Assembly: GCF_000301055.1 (NCBI RefSeq)
Contig: NZ_JH932300.1
Coordinates: 499,407-548,882, forward strand
Length of the DNA stretch: 49,476 nucleotides
Source of the DNA: Falseniella ignava CCUG 37419
GTDB lineage: Bacteria > Bacillota > Bacilli > Lactobacillales > Aerococcaceae
Reading direction: 5' to 3'
This document shows, one piece after another, positions 18,264 to 26,092 of this stretch. A model generated the notes under the pieces. That model did not search any database, was not told the origin of the DNA, and worked only from the letters and a program-made list of their open reading frames with translations. Made by a program: the position numbers and the translations under genes. Position 1 is the stretch's first letter. Each line of letters begins with the position of its first letter.

Positions 18264-19073
18264 ATGATTAGACTAATCGCAATTGATATTGATGGAACTT
18301 TAGTGAATGATTACGGGCATATTCCCGAGGAAAATTTAAAAGCTATCCAATGGGCGCAAAGTCAAGGTGTACAAATCGTTATTTGTACAGGACGGCCGTA
18401 TCAATCCGCCCGGACGATTATCGAGCAACTTCCGATTCAATCGAATGATGTGATGATTAATTTTAATGGTGGACAGATTCGCAATGCTCAATCAGGCCAA
18501 TTACTTTATGATTACCCCTTGAGTTATGATGATGTTCAACGTTGGATTGTTGAAGGAGAGCGTCTCGCTTTACCAGTCAATCTTATCGATAACGAGTGGG
18601 TTTATGAACCTTTAAAATATCCGGACGGTTATCCGAGTTGGTATACTACCAAAGTAACGACGGCACCGGTTACGACATTGGATTACGAGAAGATTTTACC
18701 GGATCATCAATTTAACAAAGTGGTTATTGCGACCGATGAAGCCCACTTAGCACGTCAGCTGAAACAACTTGACCCGCAACTTGCTCGAGATTACCAAATT
18801 ATTCAAGGGTACCCTTTTCAAATAGAAATTATTCCCAAAGGGATAAATAAAGGGTCAGCGCTTCAAGTATTAAGTAAAGATTTAAATATACCTCAAACCG
18901 CGATGATGGGCATCGGTGACCAACTTAACGATGTGCCGATGTTTGAATCGTGTGGCGTGCGTATCGCAATGGAAAATGCTGTTCCCGCCGTGAAAGCAAT
19001 GAGCACCTGGGTAACAACCAATAATAATGCCAGCGGTGTAGCGCACGCAATTTACCGCTATATCAAAAAATAA
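18264..19073 (+). CDS. Cof-type HAD-IIB family phosphatase
   Basis: Haloacid dehalogenase superfamily hydrolase of the Cof/YidA type, 269 residues. HAD motif I is IAIDIDGTLV, motif II lies around VICTGRP, and motif IV is GIGDQLNDVPMFE with the metal-binding aspartates. The C2-type cap lies between (about 85-200). I start it at ATG 18264; an upstream in-frame extension to 18189 lacks a ribosome binding site and would displace motif I from the N terminus. The substrate is probably a sugar phosphate or nucleotide, but this cannot be told from sequence. A HAD gene between smc and ftsY is also usual in streptococci. ftsY follows at 12 bp. Confidence 0.85.
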   Translation: MIRLIAIDIDGTLVNDYGHIPEENLKAIQWAQSQGVQIVICTGRPYQSARTIIEQLPIQSNDVMINFNGGQIRNAQSGQLLYDYPLSYDDVQRWIVEGERLALPVNLIDNEWVYEPLKYPDGYPSWYTTKVTTAPVTTLDYEKILPDHQFNKVVIATDEAHLARQLKQLDPQLARDYQIIQGYPFQIEIIPKGINKGSALQVLSKDLNIPQTAMMGIGDQLNDVPMFESCGVRIAMENAVPAVKAMSTWVTTNNNASGVAHAIYRYIKK

Positions 19074-19085
19074 GGAGATGAGCTT

Positions 19086-20111
19086 ATGTCATTATTCGAT
19101 CGAATTCGTCGTGCATTTACCGGTGAAGATAAAGTTGTTCGCGAACAAGCTGAAACAAAAGAGCAACAAATCGTTTTTGATACGTATGATAAAGGACTTG
19201 AAGCAACCCGTAAAAATTTTACACAACGTTTAACGGAATTATTTACTAGTTTTGACGGGGTTGACGATGAGTTTTATGATCAGTTAGAAGAAGCCTTTAT
19301 TAGTGCGGATGTTGGTTTTAATATGACAATTGCTTTAACGGATGCAATCCGAGATCGAATTGAATCACAACAATTATCAAGTCTTGAAGATGTGAAGCAA
19401 GCGATTGTCAGTGAAATGGTACGCATCTATGAGAAAGATGATACGCAAACGGTCTTATTAAATGAGAACCCCGATGGTCCGACAGTGATTCTTTTTGTCG
19501 GCGTAAATGGAGTGGGCAAGACAACTTCGGTAGGAAAGATTGGCTATCAATTACAACAACAAGGCCACAAAGTGTTGATGGCTGCTGGTGACACTTTCCG
19601 TGCAGGAGCAGTCGAGCAGCTCAATGTTTGGGGAGAACGTTTAAATATTCCAGTAATTCAAGGGGTTGCGCAAGCTGATCCGGCTTCCGTCGTCTATGAA
19701 GCGGTGCAAGCAGCAAAAGAAGGACAATATGATTATCTCTTAGTTGATACTGCTGGAAGACTTCAAACAAAGGCGAATTTGATGGAAGAGTTAGCAAAGA
19801 TGAAGCGAATTATTGAACGCGAAAATCCAAATGGCGTTCAAGAAGTCTTATTAGTTCTAGATGCGACAACCGGTCAAAATGCATTGACCCAAGCCAAACA
19901 ATTCAATGAAGCAACCGAGATTACTGGACTGGTTCTAACGAAATTAGACGGAACCGCTAAAGGAGGAGTCATTTTATCAATTCGTTATGAATTAGATATT
20001 CCAGTGAAATATGTCGGATTGGGAGAACAAGCAAAAGACCTACAAGTCTTCGATCCAGAACAATATATGTATAGCTTAATTAGTGATGTCTTAATGACAT
20101 TATCAGATTAA
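19086..20111 (+). CDS. ftsY: Signal recognition particle receptor FtsY
   Basis: SRP receptor GTPase that docks ribosome-SRP complexes at the membrane translocon. The 341 residues have only a short charged N-terminal region before the NG domain, as usual in Gram-positives. The P-loop is GVNGVGKTT (from G139, K145), followed by GDTFRAGAVEQL, DTAGRLQTK and the specificity motif TKLDGTAKGG. It is coupled to HAD upstream and lies 21 bp before ylxM. Having ftsY, ylxM and ffh in one cluster puts the SRP and its receptor in the same operon. Confidence 0.96.
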   Translation: MSLFDRIRRAFTGEDKVVREQAETKEQQIVFDTYDKGLEATRKNFTQRLTELFTSFDGVDDEFYDQLEEAFISADVGFNMTIALTDAIRDRIESQQLSSLEDVKQAIVSEMVRIYEKDDTQTVLLNENPDGPTVILFVGVNGVGKTTSVGKIGYQLQQQGHKVLMAAGDTFRAGAVEQLNVWGERLNIPVIQGVAQADPASVVYEAVQAAKEGQYDYLLVDTAGRLQTKANLMEELAKMKRIIERENPNGVQEVLLVLDATTGQNALTQAKQFNEATEITGLVLTKLDGTAKGGVILSIRYELDIPVKYVGLGEQAKDLQVFDPEQYMYSLISDVLMTLSD

Positions 20112-20132
20112 CCTTTCAGTGAGGAGTAGGCA

Positions 20133-20456
20133 ATGTTTCTAGAAAATATGGTCTTAATGGGGCAATTATTTCCCATTTATAAGCAGTTACTTACAGACAG
20201 GCAGCGAGATGTGATGGCCATGTATTATGAAGAAGACTTCTCTTTAGCTGAAATTGCTGAACAACTCAATATTACACGCCAAGGAGTGCGCGATAATTTA
20301 AAGCGAGCTGAAAATGCATTGCTTCATTATGAAGAGACTTTAAAAGTTAATCAAAAACGCTTAAGCCGACTCGATTATTACCGAGAATTATTACCCTACG
20401 TTGCAGACTCCGATGGGCGTGAATTGATTCAACAATTAATACAACAAGAAGAATAA
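20133..20456 (+). CDS. ylxM: YlxM family SRP accessory protein
   Basis: A 107-residue helix-turn-helix protein resembling sigma factor region 4: DRQRDVMAMYYEEDFSLAEI, then AEQLNITRQGVRDNLKRAE. YlxM proteins are always next to ffh in this group, and streptococcal YlxM has been reported to modulate SRP and FtsY GTPase behaviour. It is not known to be a transcription factor. It is spaced 15 bp before ffh, with a GAGGAG site in front. Confidence 0.9.
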   Translation: MFLENMVLMGQLFPIYKQLLTDRQRDVMAMYYEEDFSLAEIAEQLNITRQGVRDNLKRAENALLHYEETLKVNQKRLSRLDYYRELLPYVADSDGRELIQQLIQQEE

Positions 20457-20471
20457 TTTAGGAGGAAATCC

Positions 20472-21962
20472 ATGGCATTTGAAGGATTATCAGAACGACT
20501 CCAAGGCGCAGTCAGTTCGCTAGGAGCCGGTGGAAAGATTACGGAAGCTGACTTAAAACAGATGATGCGTGAAATCCGTCTTGCTTTACTGGAAGCAGAC
20601 GTAAACTTCCAAGTCGTCAAGACCTTTGTGAAGCGAGTCAATGAACGCGCGTTAGGATCGGATGTTTTAGAGTCCCTTTCTCCGGCACAACAAGTCGTTA
20701 AAATCGTTAACGAAGAATTAACGGATTTAATGGGCGGTGAGCAAGCGCCCTTAAATATCTCGAAGCAACCACCAACCGTTATTATGATGGCAGGGCTTCA
20801 AGGGGCAGGTAAGACTACAACGGTTGGGAAGTTAACGAATTATTTATCTAAGCATCACCAACTTAACCGGCCGCTCTTAGTAGCTGCAGACGTCTATCGT
20901 CCGGCAGCGATTGACCAACTTCAGACGATTGGTCAACAGATTGGTGCGGAAGTCTTTGCACAAGGGACGGATGTCAATCCGGTTCAACTCGCAACAGATG
21001 CACTAGCTCATGCTAAATTACAAGGAAACGATGTAGTTATTATTGACACGGCAGGACGACTGCATGTCAATGAAGAGTTGATGAATGAATTACGTAATAT
21101 CAAATCCGCTGTTCATCCTGATGAAATCTTACTAACGGTTGATGCGATGACCGGACAAGATGCGACGAATGTGGCTGAAGCATTTAATGATGCCTTAGAT
21201 ATTACAGGGGTTATTATAACAAAGCTCGATGGGGACACGCGTGGAGGAGCTGCGTTATCGATTCGAGCGATTACAGAGAAGCCAATTAAGTTTACCGGTC
21301 AAGGTGAGCAACTGGATGCCTTAGAACCGTTCCACCCGGATCGAATGGCTGGGCGTATTCTTGGAATGGGAGATATGCTCACCCTGATTGAGAAAGCCCA
21401 ACAAGACTTTGATGAAGCCGAAGCCGAACGTATGGCAGAAAAAATTAAAGATGCCAGCTTTGACTTCAATGACTTTATCCAACAAATGGATCAAGTGACC
21501 AAGATGGGACCCCTTAAAGATCTGATGAAATTAATCCCGGGTGTTAATAAAATTCCAGGATTTGATCAATTTGATGTTTCAGATAAAGATATGGCCCGTC
21601 TTAAAGGAATCGTGATGTCGATGACGCCGGAAGAACGAGAAAATCCGGATATTATTTCTCAAAGTCGTCGCCGTCGGATCGCGCGTGGATCTGGTCGTGA
21701 ATTGAATGAAGTGAATCAACTTATTAAACAATTCAATCAAACACGAAAAATGATGAGCCAAATGTCCCAAGGTAAGAATGGTTCCATGCGTAAAATGATG
21801 AAACAAATGAAAAATCTTCCGAAAGGACAAGGAATGCCGGATATGGGAGATTTATCAAACTTGATGGGCGGTGCAGGTGAACCCCTATCACCAGAAGCTT
21901 TAGAAGCTCAACGTAAACAAAAAATGATCCAACGTAAACTTCGAAAAATGAAACGAAAATAA
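20472..21962 (+). CDS. ffh: Signal recognition particle protein Ffh
   Basis: SRP54-type GTPase that binds signal sequences and 4.5S/scRNA. The N and G domains span about 1-295, with P-loop GLQGAGKTT (from G108, K114), DTAGRLHVN and TKLDGDTRGG. The M domain (about 325-496) is methionine rich, with the RNA-binding motif SRRRRIARGSG and long Met-Lys stretches such as MRKMMKQMKN. It is 496 residues long, slightly above the Bacillus 446 because of the C-terminal tail. It has AGGAGG before the ATG. The gene is followed by an inverted repeat and the rpsP promoter. Confidence 0.96.
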   Translation: MAFEGLSERLQGAVSSLGAGGKITEADLKQMMREIRLALLEADVNFQVVKTFVKRVNERALGSDVLESLSPAQQVVKIVNEELTDLMGGEQAPLNISKQPPTVIMMAGLQGAGKTTTVGKLTNYLSKHHQLNRPLLVAADVYRPAAIDQLQTIGQQIGAEVFAQGTDVNPVQLATDALAHAKLQGNDVVIIDTAGRLHVNEELMNELRNIKSAVHPDEILLTVDAMTGQDATNVAEAFNDALDITGVIITKLDGDTRGGAALSIRAITEKPIKFTGQGEQLDALEPFHPDRMAGRILGMGDMLTLIEKAQQDFDEAEAERMAEKIKDASFDFNDFIQQMDQVTKMGPLKDLMKLIPGVNKIPGFDQFDVSDKDMARLKGIVMSMTPEERENPDIISQSRRRRIARGSGRELNEVNQLIKQFNQTRKMMSQMSQGKNGSMRKMMKQMKNLPKGQGMPDMGDLSNLMGGAGEPLSPEALEAQRKQKMIQRKLRKMKRK

Positions 21963-21967
21963 AATTT

Positions 21968-21998
21968 ACCCTGTAAAGTAAAAAGACTTTACAGGGGT
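21968..21998. repeat. Inverted repeat between ffh and rpsP
   Basis: The arms ACCCTGTAAAGT (21968-21979) and ACTTTACAGGGGT (21986-21998) pair almost perfectly around a 6-nt loop, with one bulged base. No T-tract follows on either strand, so it is not a standard terminator. The right arm contains the rpsP -35 hexamer, which makes an operator or a processing site possible. Confidence 0.6.
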
Positions 21999-22016
21999 AA
22001 AATAATCTGTTATATT
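21988..22016 (+). promoter_or_regulatory. rpsP promoter
   Basis: TTTACA, 17 bp, TATATT. It starts the rpsP-khpA-rimM-trmD transcript about 28 bp before the S16 ribosome binding site. Confidence 0.65.
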
Positions 22017-22050
22017 ATTCCTTGTGATATTGATTTGAGGAGGTGACGAC

Positions 22051-22323
22051 ATGGCAGTAAAAATTCGTATGAAACGTTTAGGTTCTAAAAGAAACCCATT
22101 CTACCGTATTGTAGTGGCAGACTCACGTTCACCACGTGATGGTCGAATTATCGAGCAAATTGGTTTTTATAACCCAGTTTCTGAACCAAAAGAATTGAAA
22201 ATCGACGAAGAATTAGCATTGAAATGGTTAGGTAATGGTGCGCAACCATCCGATACTGTTCGTAATTTATTCTCTAAAGAAGGAATTATGCAAAAATTCC
22301 ACGATTCTAAAACAAAAAAATAA
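22051..22323 (+). CDS. rpsP: 30S ribosomal protein S16
   Basis: A 90-residue ribosomal protein. [20 protein letters not shown], then [12 protein letters not shown] and IEQIGFYNP, are diagnostic. AGGAGGTGA precedes the ATG. It is the first gene of the translation-related cluster with khpA, rimM, trmD and rplS, an order conserved across Firmicutes. Confidence 0.97.
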   Translation: MAVKIRMKRLGSKRNPFYRIVVADSRSPRDGRIIEQIGFYNPVSEPKELKIDEELALKWLGNGAQPSDTVRNLFSKEGIMQKFHDSKTKK

Positions 22324-22348
22324 TCTGACTCATAAAGGGTGATAAAAC

Positions 22349-22615
22349 ATGTTAGATATTAAAGCCTTAATTCAAACGATGATTGAACCATTGATTGAGT
22401 TTCCAGAGGATTTTGAAATTAAAGTAGTTGAAGGTGAAGAATTTACCGAGTATCATTTACACTTAAATCCAGAAGATATTGGACGTGTTATTGGACGTCG
22501 CGGACGAGTAATTCGTTCGATTCGTACGATTGTCTATAGCATTCGTCAACGCGGGCAAAAACGTTCCAAAATCGTCGTTCAAGATGATGCAACCGACCAA
22601 CTAGAAGATGAATAA
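22349..22615 (+). CDS. khpA: KH-domain RNA-binding protein KhpA (YlqC)
   Basis: An 88-residue single KH-domain protein. The GxxG loop appears in GRVIGRRGRVIRSIRTI (about residues 49-65). In streptococci KhpA pairs with KhpB and affects cell elongation and division through RNA binding; that role is taken from the family. A site resembling AAGGGTGA precedes the ATG. The gene is 25 bp behind rpsP and is followed by a weak hairpin before rimM. Confidence 0.92.
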   Translation: MLDIKALIQTMIEPLIEFPEDFEIKVVEGEEFTEYHLHLNPEDIGRVIGRRGRVIRSIRTIVYSIRQRGQKRSKIVVQDDATDQLEDE

Positions 22616-22622
22616 TATTACG

Positions 22623-22653
22623 ACTGCCGAGGCTTTTGTTTTGGCAGTTTTTT
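22623..22653 (+). terminator. Weak terminator-like hairpin before rimM
   Basis: ACTGCC / GGCAGT stem with a 13-nt loop, followed by a short T run. The stem is short, so it probably attenuates rather than stops the transcript into rimM. Confidence 0.5.
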
Positions 22654-22672
22654 GATGAAAAAGGAGCTGGAA

Positions 22673-23197
22673 ATGACATATTATAAAATTGGACGCCTAG
22701 TGAATACCTTTGGTATTCGAGGAGAAGTTAAAGTCATCGTTGACAGTGATTTTCCAGAGGAGCGCTTAGCTCAAGGCGCAACACTTTATATTTTAAAAGA
22801 TGATCAACCGATTGCTGTCACGGTTCAGTCAGCCCGGCAACATAAAGGCAGTTATATCGTTGCTTTTGAAGAATACCAAGATATTAATCAAGTCGAGTGC
22901 TATAAGGGGAGTTGGTTAGCGATCGAAGCCTCTCAACAGCAGGCCCTTGAAGAGGATCACTACTATTATCACCAAATTGAAGGCTTGAAAGTCTATACAG
23001 TCGGTGGTGAACATTTAGGTCAAATTAAAGAGATTCTTGCCTTAGGATCGAATGATGTCTGGGTAGTTAAACCGGCTCAAGCTGGCCGGCGTGATATTCT
23101 CTTACCTTATATCGGAGATGTAGTGAAAGAAGTTGACTTAACCAATCAGCGGGTAACAGTAGAATTGATGGAAGGACTTATTGACGATGCGAATTGA
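22673..23197 (+). CDS. rimM: 16S rRNA processing protein RimM
   Basis: Assembly factor that binds S19 and aids 30S head maturation. The N-terminal domain starts [18 protein letters not shown]. The PRC-barrel C-terminal domain begins near [13 protein letters not shown] (about residue 101) and holds LGQIKEI and [14 protein letters not shown] chose ATG 22673 behind AAGGAG; the seven extra residues upstream overlap the hairpin. It is 174 residues long. It overlaps trmD by 11 bp, indicating translational coupling. Confidence 0.95.
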   Translation: MTYYKIGRLVNTFGIRGEVKVIVDSDFPEERLAQGATLYILKDDQPIAVTVQSARQHKGSYIVAFEEYQDINQVECYKGSWLAIEASQQQALEEDHYYYHQIEGLKVYTVGGEHLGQIKEILALGSNDVWVVKPAQAGRRDILLPYIGDVVKEVDLTNQRVTVELMEGLIDDAN

Positions 23198-23906
23198 TGT
23201 TCTCACACTTTTTCCAGAGATGTTTGCACCGTTAGAGCATTCAATGATGAAACTTGCACGTGAACGTGAGATTTTAGGTTTTCATTTACATAATTTTAGA
23301 GAGTATGCAGTCAATAAGCACGGTCATGTGGATGATTATCCTTATGGCGGCGGGGCAGGAATGTTACTCCGGGTAGAACCGATTGTGCAGGCACTCGAAC
23401 AGATTGAAAATTACTCACATGCTCGTGTGATCCTGACGGATCCAGCGGGAGAGCCTTTTAATCAAGCCAAGGCTCAAGCATGGTCAAAAGAAGACCACTT
23501 AATCTTTATTTGCGGGCACTATGAAGGATTTGATCACCGCATTCGAGATTATATTACCGATGAAGTGTCTATGGGAGATTATGTGTTAACCAATGGGGAA
23601 ATACCCACTATGGCAATGATTGATGCCACGGTCCGATTGATTCCAGAAGCCATTGGCAATCATCAGTCCATTCAAGAGGAATCCCATCAATCTTCTTTAT
23701 TAGAGTATCCGCAGTACACTCGTCCAGCTAATTTTAGAGGCAAAGAAGTGCCAGAAGTCTTATTAAGTGGACACCACCAGCGGATTGAAGCATGGCGCCG
23801 TCAAGAAGCCTTACGTCGAACCTATTTGAATCGACCTGATTTACTCGAAACGGCCAAATTAACGGAAGAAGAGAAAAAATGGCTAGAAAGTCTATCTGCT
23901 CACTAA
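23187..23906 (+). CDS. trmD: tRNA (guanine-N1-)-methyltransferase TrmD
   Basis: Methylates G37 of tRNAs next to the anticodon using S-adenosylmethionine, preventing frameshifts. The SPOUT-fold trefoil knot is seen in [30 protein letters not shown] and [12 protein letters not shown]. It is 239 residues long. A TTG six bases upstream is in frame, but ATG 23187 gives the normal [13 protein letters not shown] start. It overlaps the rimM end by 11 bp. rplS follows from its own promoter. Confidence 0.96.
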   Translation: MRIDVLTLFPEMFAPLEHSMMKLAREREILGFHLHNFREYAVNKHGHVDDYPYGGGAGMLLRVEPIVQALEQIENYSHARVILTDPAGEPFNQAKAQAWSKEDHLIFICGHYEGFDHRIRDYITDEVSMGDYVLTNGEIPTMAMIDATVRLIPEAIGNHQSIQEESHQSSLLEYPQYTRPANFRGKEVPEVLLSGHHQRIEAWRRQEALRRTYLNRPDLLETAKLTEEEKKWLESLSAH

Positions 23907-23913
23907 TTTACCC

Positions 23914-23941
23914 TTTACATTAAAAGATAATTCTGTATAAT
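23914..23941 (+). promoter_or_regulatory. rplS promoter
   Basis: TTTACA, 16 bp, TATAAT, just after the trmD stop. The leader is about 90 nt and holds two short possible stems, TAGTCT/GGACTA near 23951 and GATAAT/ATTATT near 23974. It could be an L19 autoregulatory leader, but I cannot confirm the family. Confidence 0.7.
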
Positions 23942-24036
23942 AAACTAAGTAGTCTAAAGGACTATGCTATCACGATAATCCGCTAAATTATTACTGAATT
24001 AATTTATGATTGTTTGTCGGAAGGAGAAGAAAATAT

Positions 24037-24387
24037 ATGAGTATCAATCCAATTATTGCTAAAATCTCAGAAGGACAATTACGTTCTGATATTCCAGAAT
24101 TCCGTCCTGGAGATAACGTGCGTGTTCACGCATTAATCGTTGAAGGTGAGCGCGAGCGTGTGCAAATCTTCGAAGGTTTAGTCATTAAACGTCGTGGACA
24201 CGGTATTAGCGAAACTTACACTGTTCGTAAGATTTCTAACGGTGTAGGTGTTGAACGTACTTTCCCAGTACATACACCACGCGTTGCAAAGATTGAAGTA
24301 ACACGCCGTGGTAAAGTACGTCGTGCTAAGTTATACTACATTCGTAACTTATCAGGTCGTTCTGCACGTATTGCTGAGCGTCGTTAA
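24037..24387 (+). CDS. rplS: 50S ribosomal protein L19
   Basis: A 116-residue ribosomal protein at the 30S-50S interface. [20 protein letters not shown], then [14 protein letters not shown] and the C-terminal [16 protein letters not shown], are diagnostic. The frame is open nine codons upstream to 24010. I start at ATG 24037 because AAGGAG lies 11 bases before it and L19 normally opens MxxxPII. A terminator follows directly. Confidence 0.96.
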   Translation: MSINPIIAKISEGQLRSDIPEFRPGDNVRVHALIVEGERERVQIFEGLVIKRRGHGISETYTVRKISNGVGVERTFPVHTPRVAKIEVTRRGKVRRAKLYYIRNLSGRSARIAERR

Positions 24388-24399
24388 TCAAATCAATCA

Positions 24400-24426
24400 A
24401 CATCCCAGGAAACTGGGATGTTTTTT
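24400..24426 (+). terminator. Intrinsic terminator after rplS
   Basis: The stem ACATCCCAG / CTGGGATGT with a GAAA tetraloop and six T residues. Confidence 0.9.
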
Positions 24427-24519
24427 GTTGTTGGATTCTCATCTGTTTGTTATGAAATGGATACACTTGCTTTGAATTTAATGGTATACTGAAATCACTA
24501 TTATTATTGGAGGCTGAAT

Positions 24520-24966
24520 ATGTCTATAATTCATGAGCATTTCGAAGAAAAATTAAATGAGCTTGATATTCCTTTTAATTCGATGGAAATTGAGGAAGGA
24601 CATCGACTATATCGGGTGACCTATCGACTGACAAAAGAACGTGTATTAGTTGCGGAAATTATTATTCAAGAAGCTGACATGCCATACGTTGATAGTCAAA
24701 TTATCTTCCGCCATGTCCATTTACTCACAGAACGGAGTAAGGAAGCGACCGCACTCACCACAATTAATCAATTAAATGAAATGAAAACAGGTTATTATGC
24801 ACTACATTTAGCAGGTGATGGGGAAATCTTCTTGCGTACGTTGATGCGAGTGGGAGAAGATATTGAACCATTATACCAAACTTTAGTCATGGGATCGCAA
24901 ATTGCGAAAGGATTGCAAAAAGATTTAATCGCGAACCTGGGCGAATCAGGTTCAATTACAAATTAG
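24520..24966 (+). CDS. Conserved hypothetical protein, 148 residues
   Basis: I do not recognise a named family. It is a soluble, acidic protein with no signal peptide and no membrane segment. The first half alternates strand-like segments (LYRVTYRL, RVLVAEIIIQE, SQIIFRHVHLL). A helix around TALTTINQLNEMKTGYYALHL and a long C-terminal helix (EPLYQTLVMGSQIAKGLQKDL) follow. This layout faintly recalls YbjN or type III chaperone-like folds, which is a guess. It starts at ATG 24520 behind GGAGG. A possible -10 box TATACT lies at 24485-24490. It stands 20 bp before the YitT-type gene with no terminator, so they are likely co-transcribed. Confidence 0.75.
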   Translation: MSIIHEHFEEKLNELDIPFNSMEIEEGHRLYRVTYRLTKERVLVAEIIIQEADMPYVDSQIIFRHVHLLTERSKEATALTTINQLNEMKTGYYALHLAGDGEIFLRTLMRVGEDIEPLYQTLVMGSQIAKGLQKDLIANLGESGSITN

Positions 24967-24986
24967 AGTAGAGGATTAAAAGACAA

Positions 24987-25943
24987 ATGTTAGGAAGAAT
25001 TACGAATAAGTATCCATTTGTGGAAAATATTGTCGCATTACTGGTCGTGTTGTTTTCTTCAATCGTTTATTCAATTGCTATGAATAAATTTCTATTACCA
25101 GGGCATATTTATTCCGGAGGATTAATGGGGTTTGCCCAAATTTTAAGTTATTTTATTAATCATTACACGCCTTGGGCGAATATGATTTTACCTGGTCAAT
25201 TGAACTTTATACTGAACATTCCAATTATTACCTTAGCGTTTATAAAATTAGGTAAACGATTCACCTTTTTAACGCTTTGTGTGGTGTTCGGGATTTCATT
25301 TTTCTCATCCATTATTCCAGTGACGCAAGTTTCTGAAAATCCATTACTTAATGGGATTATGGGGGGCGTTCTCGGAGGTATTGCAGTGGGGACGGCCGTT
25401 CGTTTTGGTCTTTCAGCTGGGGGAACGGATATTATTTCAGTGGTAGTATTCCGCGCTACTGGGGTCAACGTCGGATCGGTAAACTTATTAATTAACTTAA
25501 TTATTATCTCATTTGCCGGAAATATTTATAGTTGGGAATATGCACTTTATACCTTAATTTCCATGTATGCTTCAGCACGCTGTATTAACTTCATTCATAC
25601 CAATGAGAAGCGCTTAACGGTCTTTATTGTGACCGATCATGTGGACGCCGTACTCGACAGCATCTTTGCCCGACTTCGCCGTGGGGTGACCATTCTTGAT
25701 GGGCGCGGAGGCTATAGTCGAGAACCTAATAGCACCTTAATGATTGTAGTTAACCAGTATGAGTTATATGATTTACAGATGGCGATTGCGCAAGGAGATC
25801 CAGAAGCATTTGTTAATATCATTCAATCTACTCGAGTCATCGGTAACTTCTTGAATAAACAACAACAAGATAAGCATCGCTTTGAACTCAAATATTACCA
25901 ACAACTTGAAGCGGAGCGCAAACTTAAGCGACATCATCATTAA
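24987..25943 (+). CDS. YitT family membrane protein (DUF161 plus DUF2179)
   Basis: A 318-residue membrane protein. Hydrophobic helices occupy about residues 10-215, including the glycine-rich GIMGGVLGGIAVGTAVRFGLS typical of YitT_membrane, with GGTDIIS following. The soluble C-terminal domain (about 220-300) carries LRRGVTILDGRGGYSREPNS, the DUF2179 hallmark. The function of the family is unknown; transport or signalling has been suggested. The start at 24987 has only a weak ribosome binding site. It is probably in an operon with the 148-residue hypothetical gene upstream and ends at a perfect palindromic terminator. Confidence 0.85.
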   Translation: MLGRITNKYPFVENIVALLVVLFSSIVYSIAMNKFLLPGHIYSGGLMGFAQILSYFINHYTPWANMILPGQLNFILNIPIITLAFIKLGKRFTFLTLCVVFGISFFSSIIPVTQVSENPLLNGIMGGVLGGIAVGTAVRFGLSAGGTDIISVVVFRATGVNVGSVNLLINLIIISFAGNIYSWEYALYTLISMYASARCINFIHTNEKRLTVFIVTDHVDAVLDSIFARLRRGVTILDGRGGYSREPNSTLMIVVNQYELYDLQMAIAQGDPEAFVNIIQSTRVIGNFLNKQQQDKHRFELKYYQQLEAERKLKRHHH

Positions 25944-25950
25944 TCATTAC

Positions 25951-25980
25951 AAACTGCAGGACGCGTCCTGCAGTTTTTTT
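25951..25980. terminator. Perfect palindromic terminator after the yitT-like gene
   Basis: A 26-bp perfect inverted repeat (AAACTGCAGGACG on the left, its complement on the right), followed by T residues. Confidence 0.85.
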
Positions 25981-25994
25981 AACCATAAAAACAA

Positions 25995-26012
25995 AGGTCA
26001 AATAAAGTCAAA
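25995..26012 (+). promoter_or_regulatory. CtsR heptad box upstream of clpB
   Basis: AGGTCAAATAAAGTCAAA is a tandem heptad match to the CtsR operator consensus RGTCAAANANRGTCAAA. It lies just upstream of the clpB -35 region. Confidence 0.85.
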
Positions 26013-26018
26013 ATATTA

Positions 26019-26047
26019 TTGACCAATCTTGACCTTTTTGGTATACT
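26019..26047 (+). promoter_or_regulatory. clpB promoter with a second, inverted CtsR box
   Basis: TTGACC (26019-26024), 17 bp, then TATACT (26042-26047). The inverted heptads TTGACC-AATC-TTGACCT (26019-26035) cover the -35 box and spacer. CtsR bound here would block RNA polymerase, giving heat-induced expression. Confidence 0.85.
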
Positions 26048-26092
26048 AAGGTCAGTCGATGAACGACAGAAAAAAATAAGGTGGTGAACAGG

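Noticed and set aside
23942-24036. Known L19 leader RNA
   Set aside because: The position is right and two short stems exist, but I could not match the conserved core well enough to name the family.
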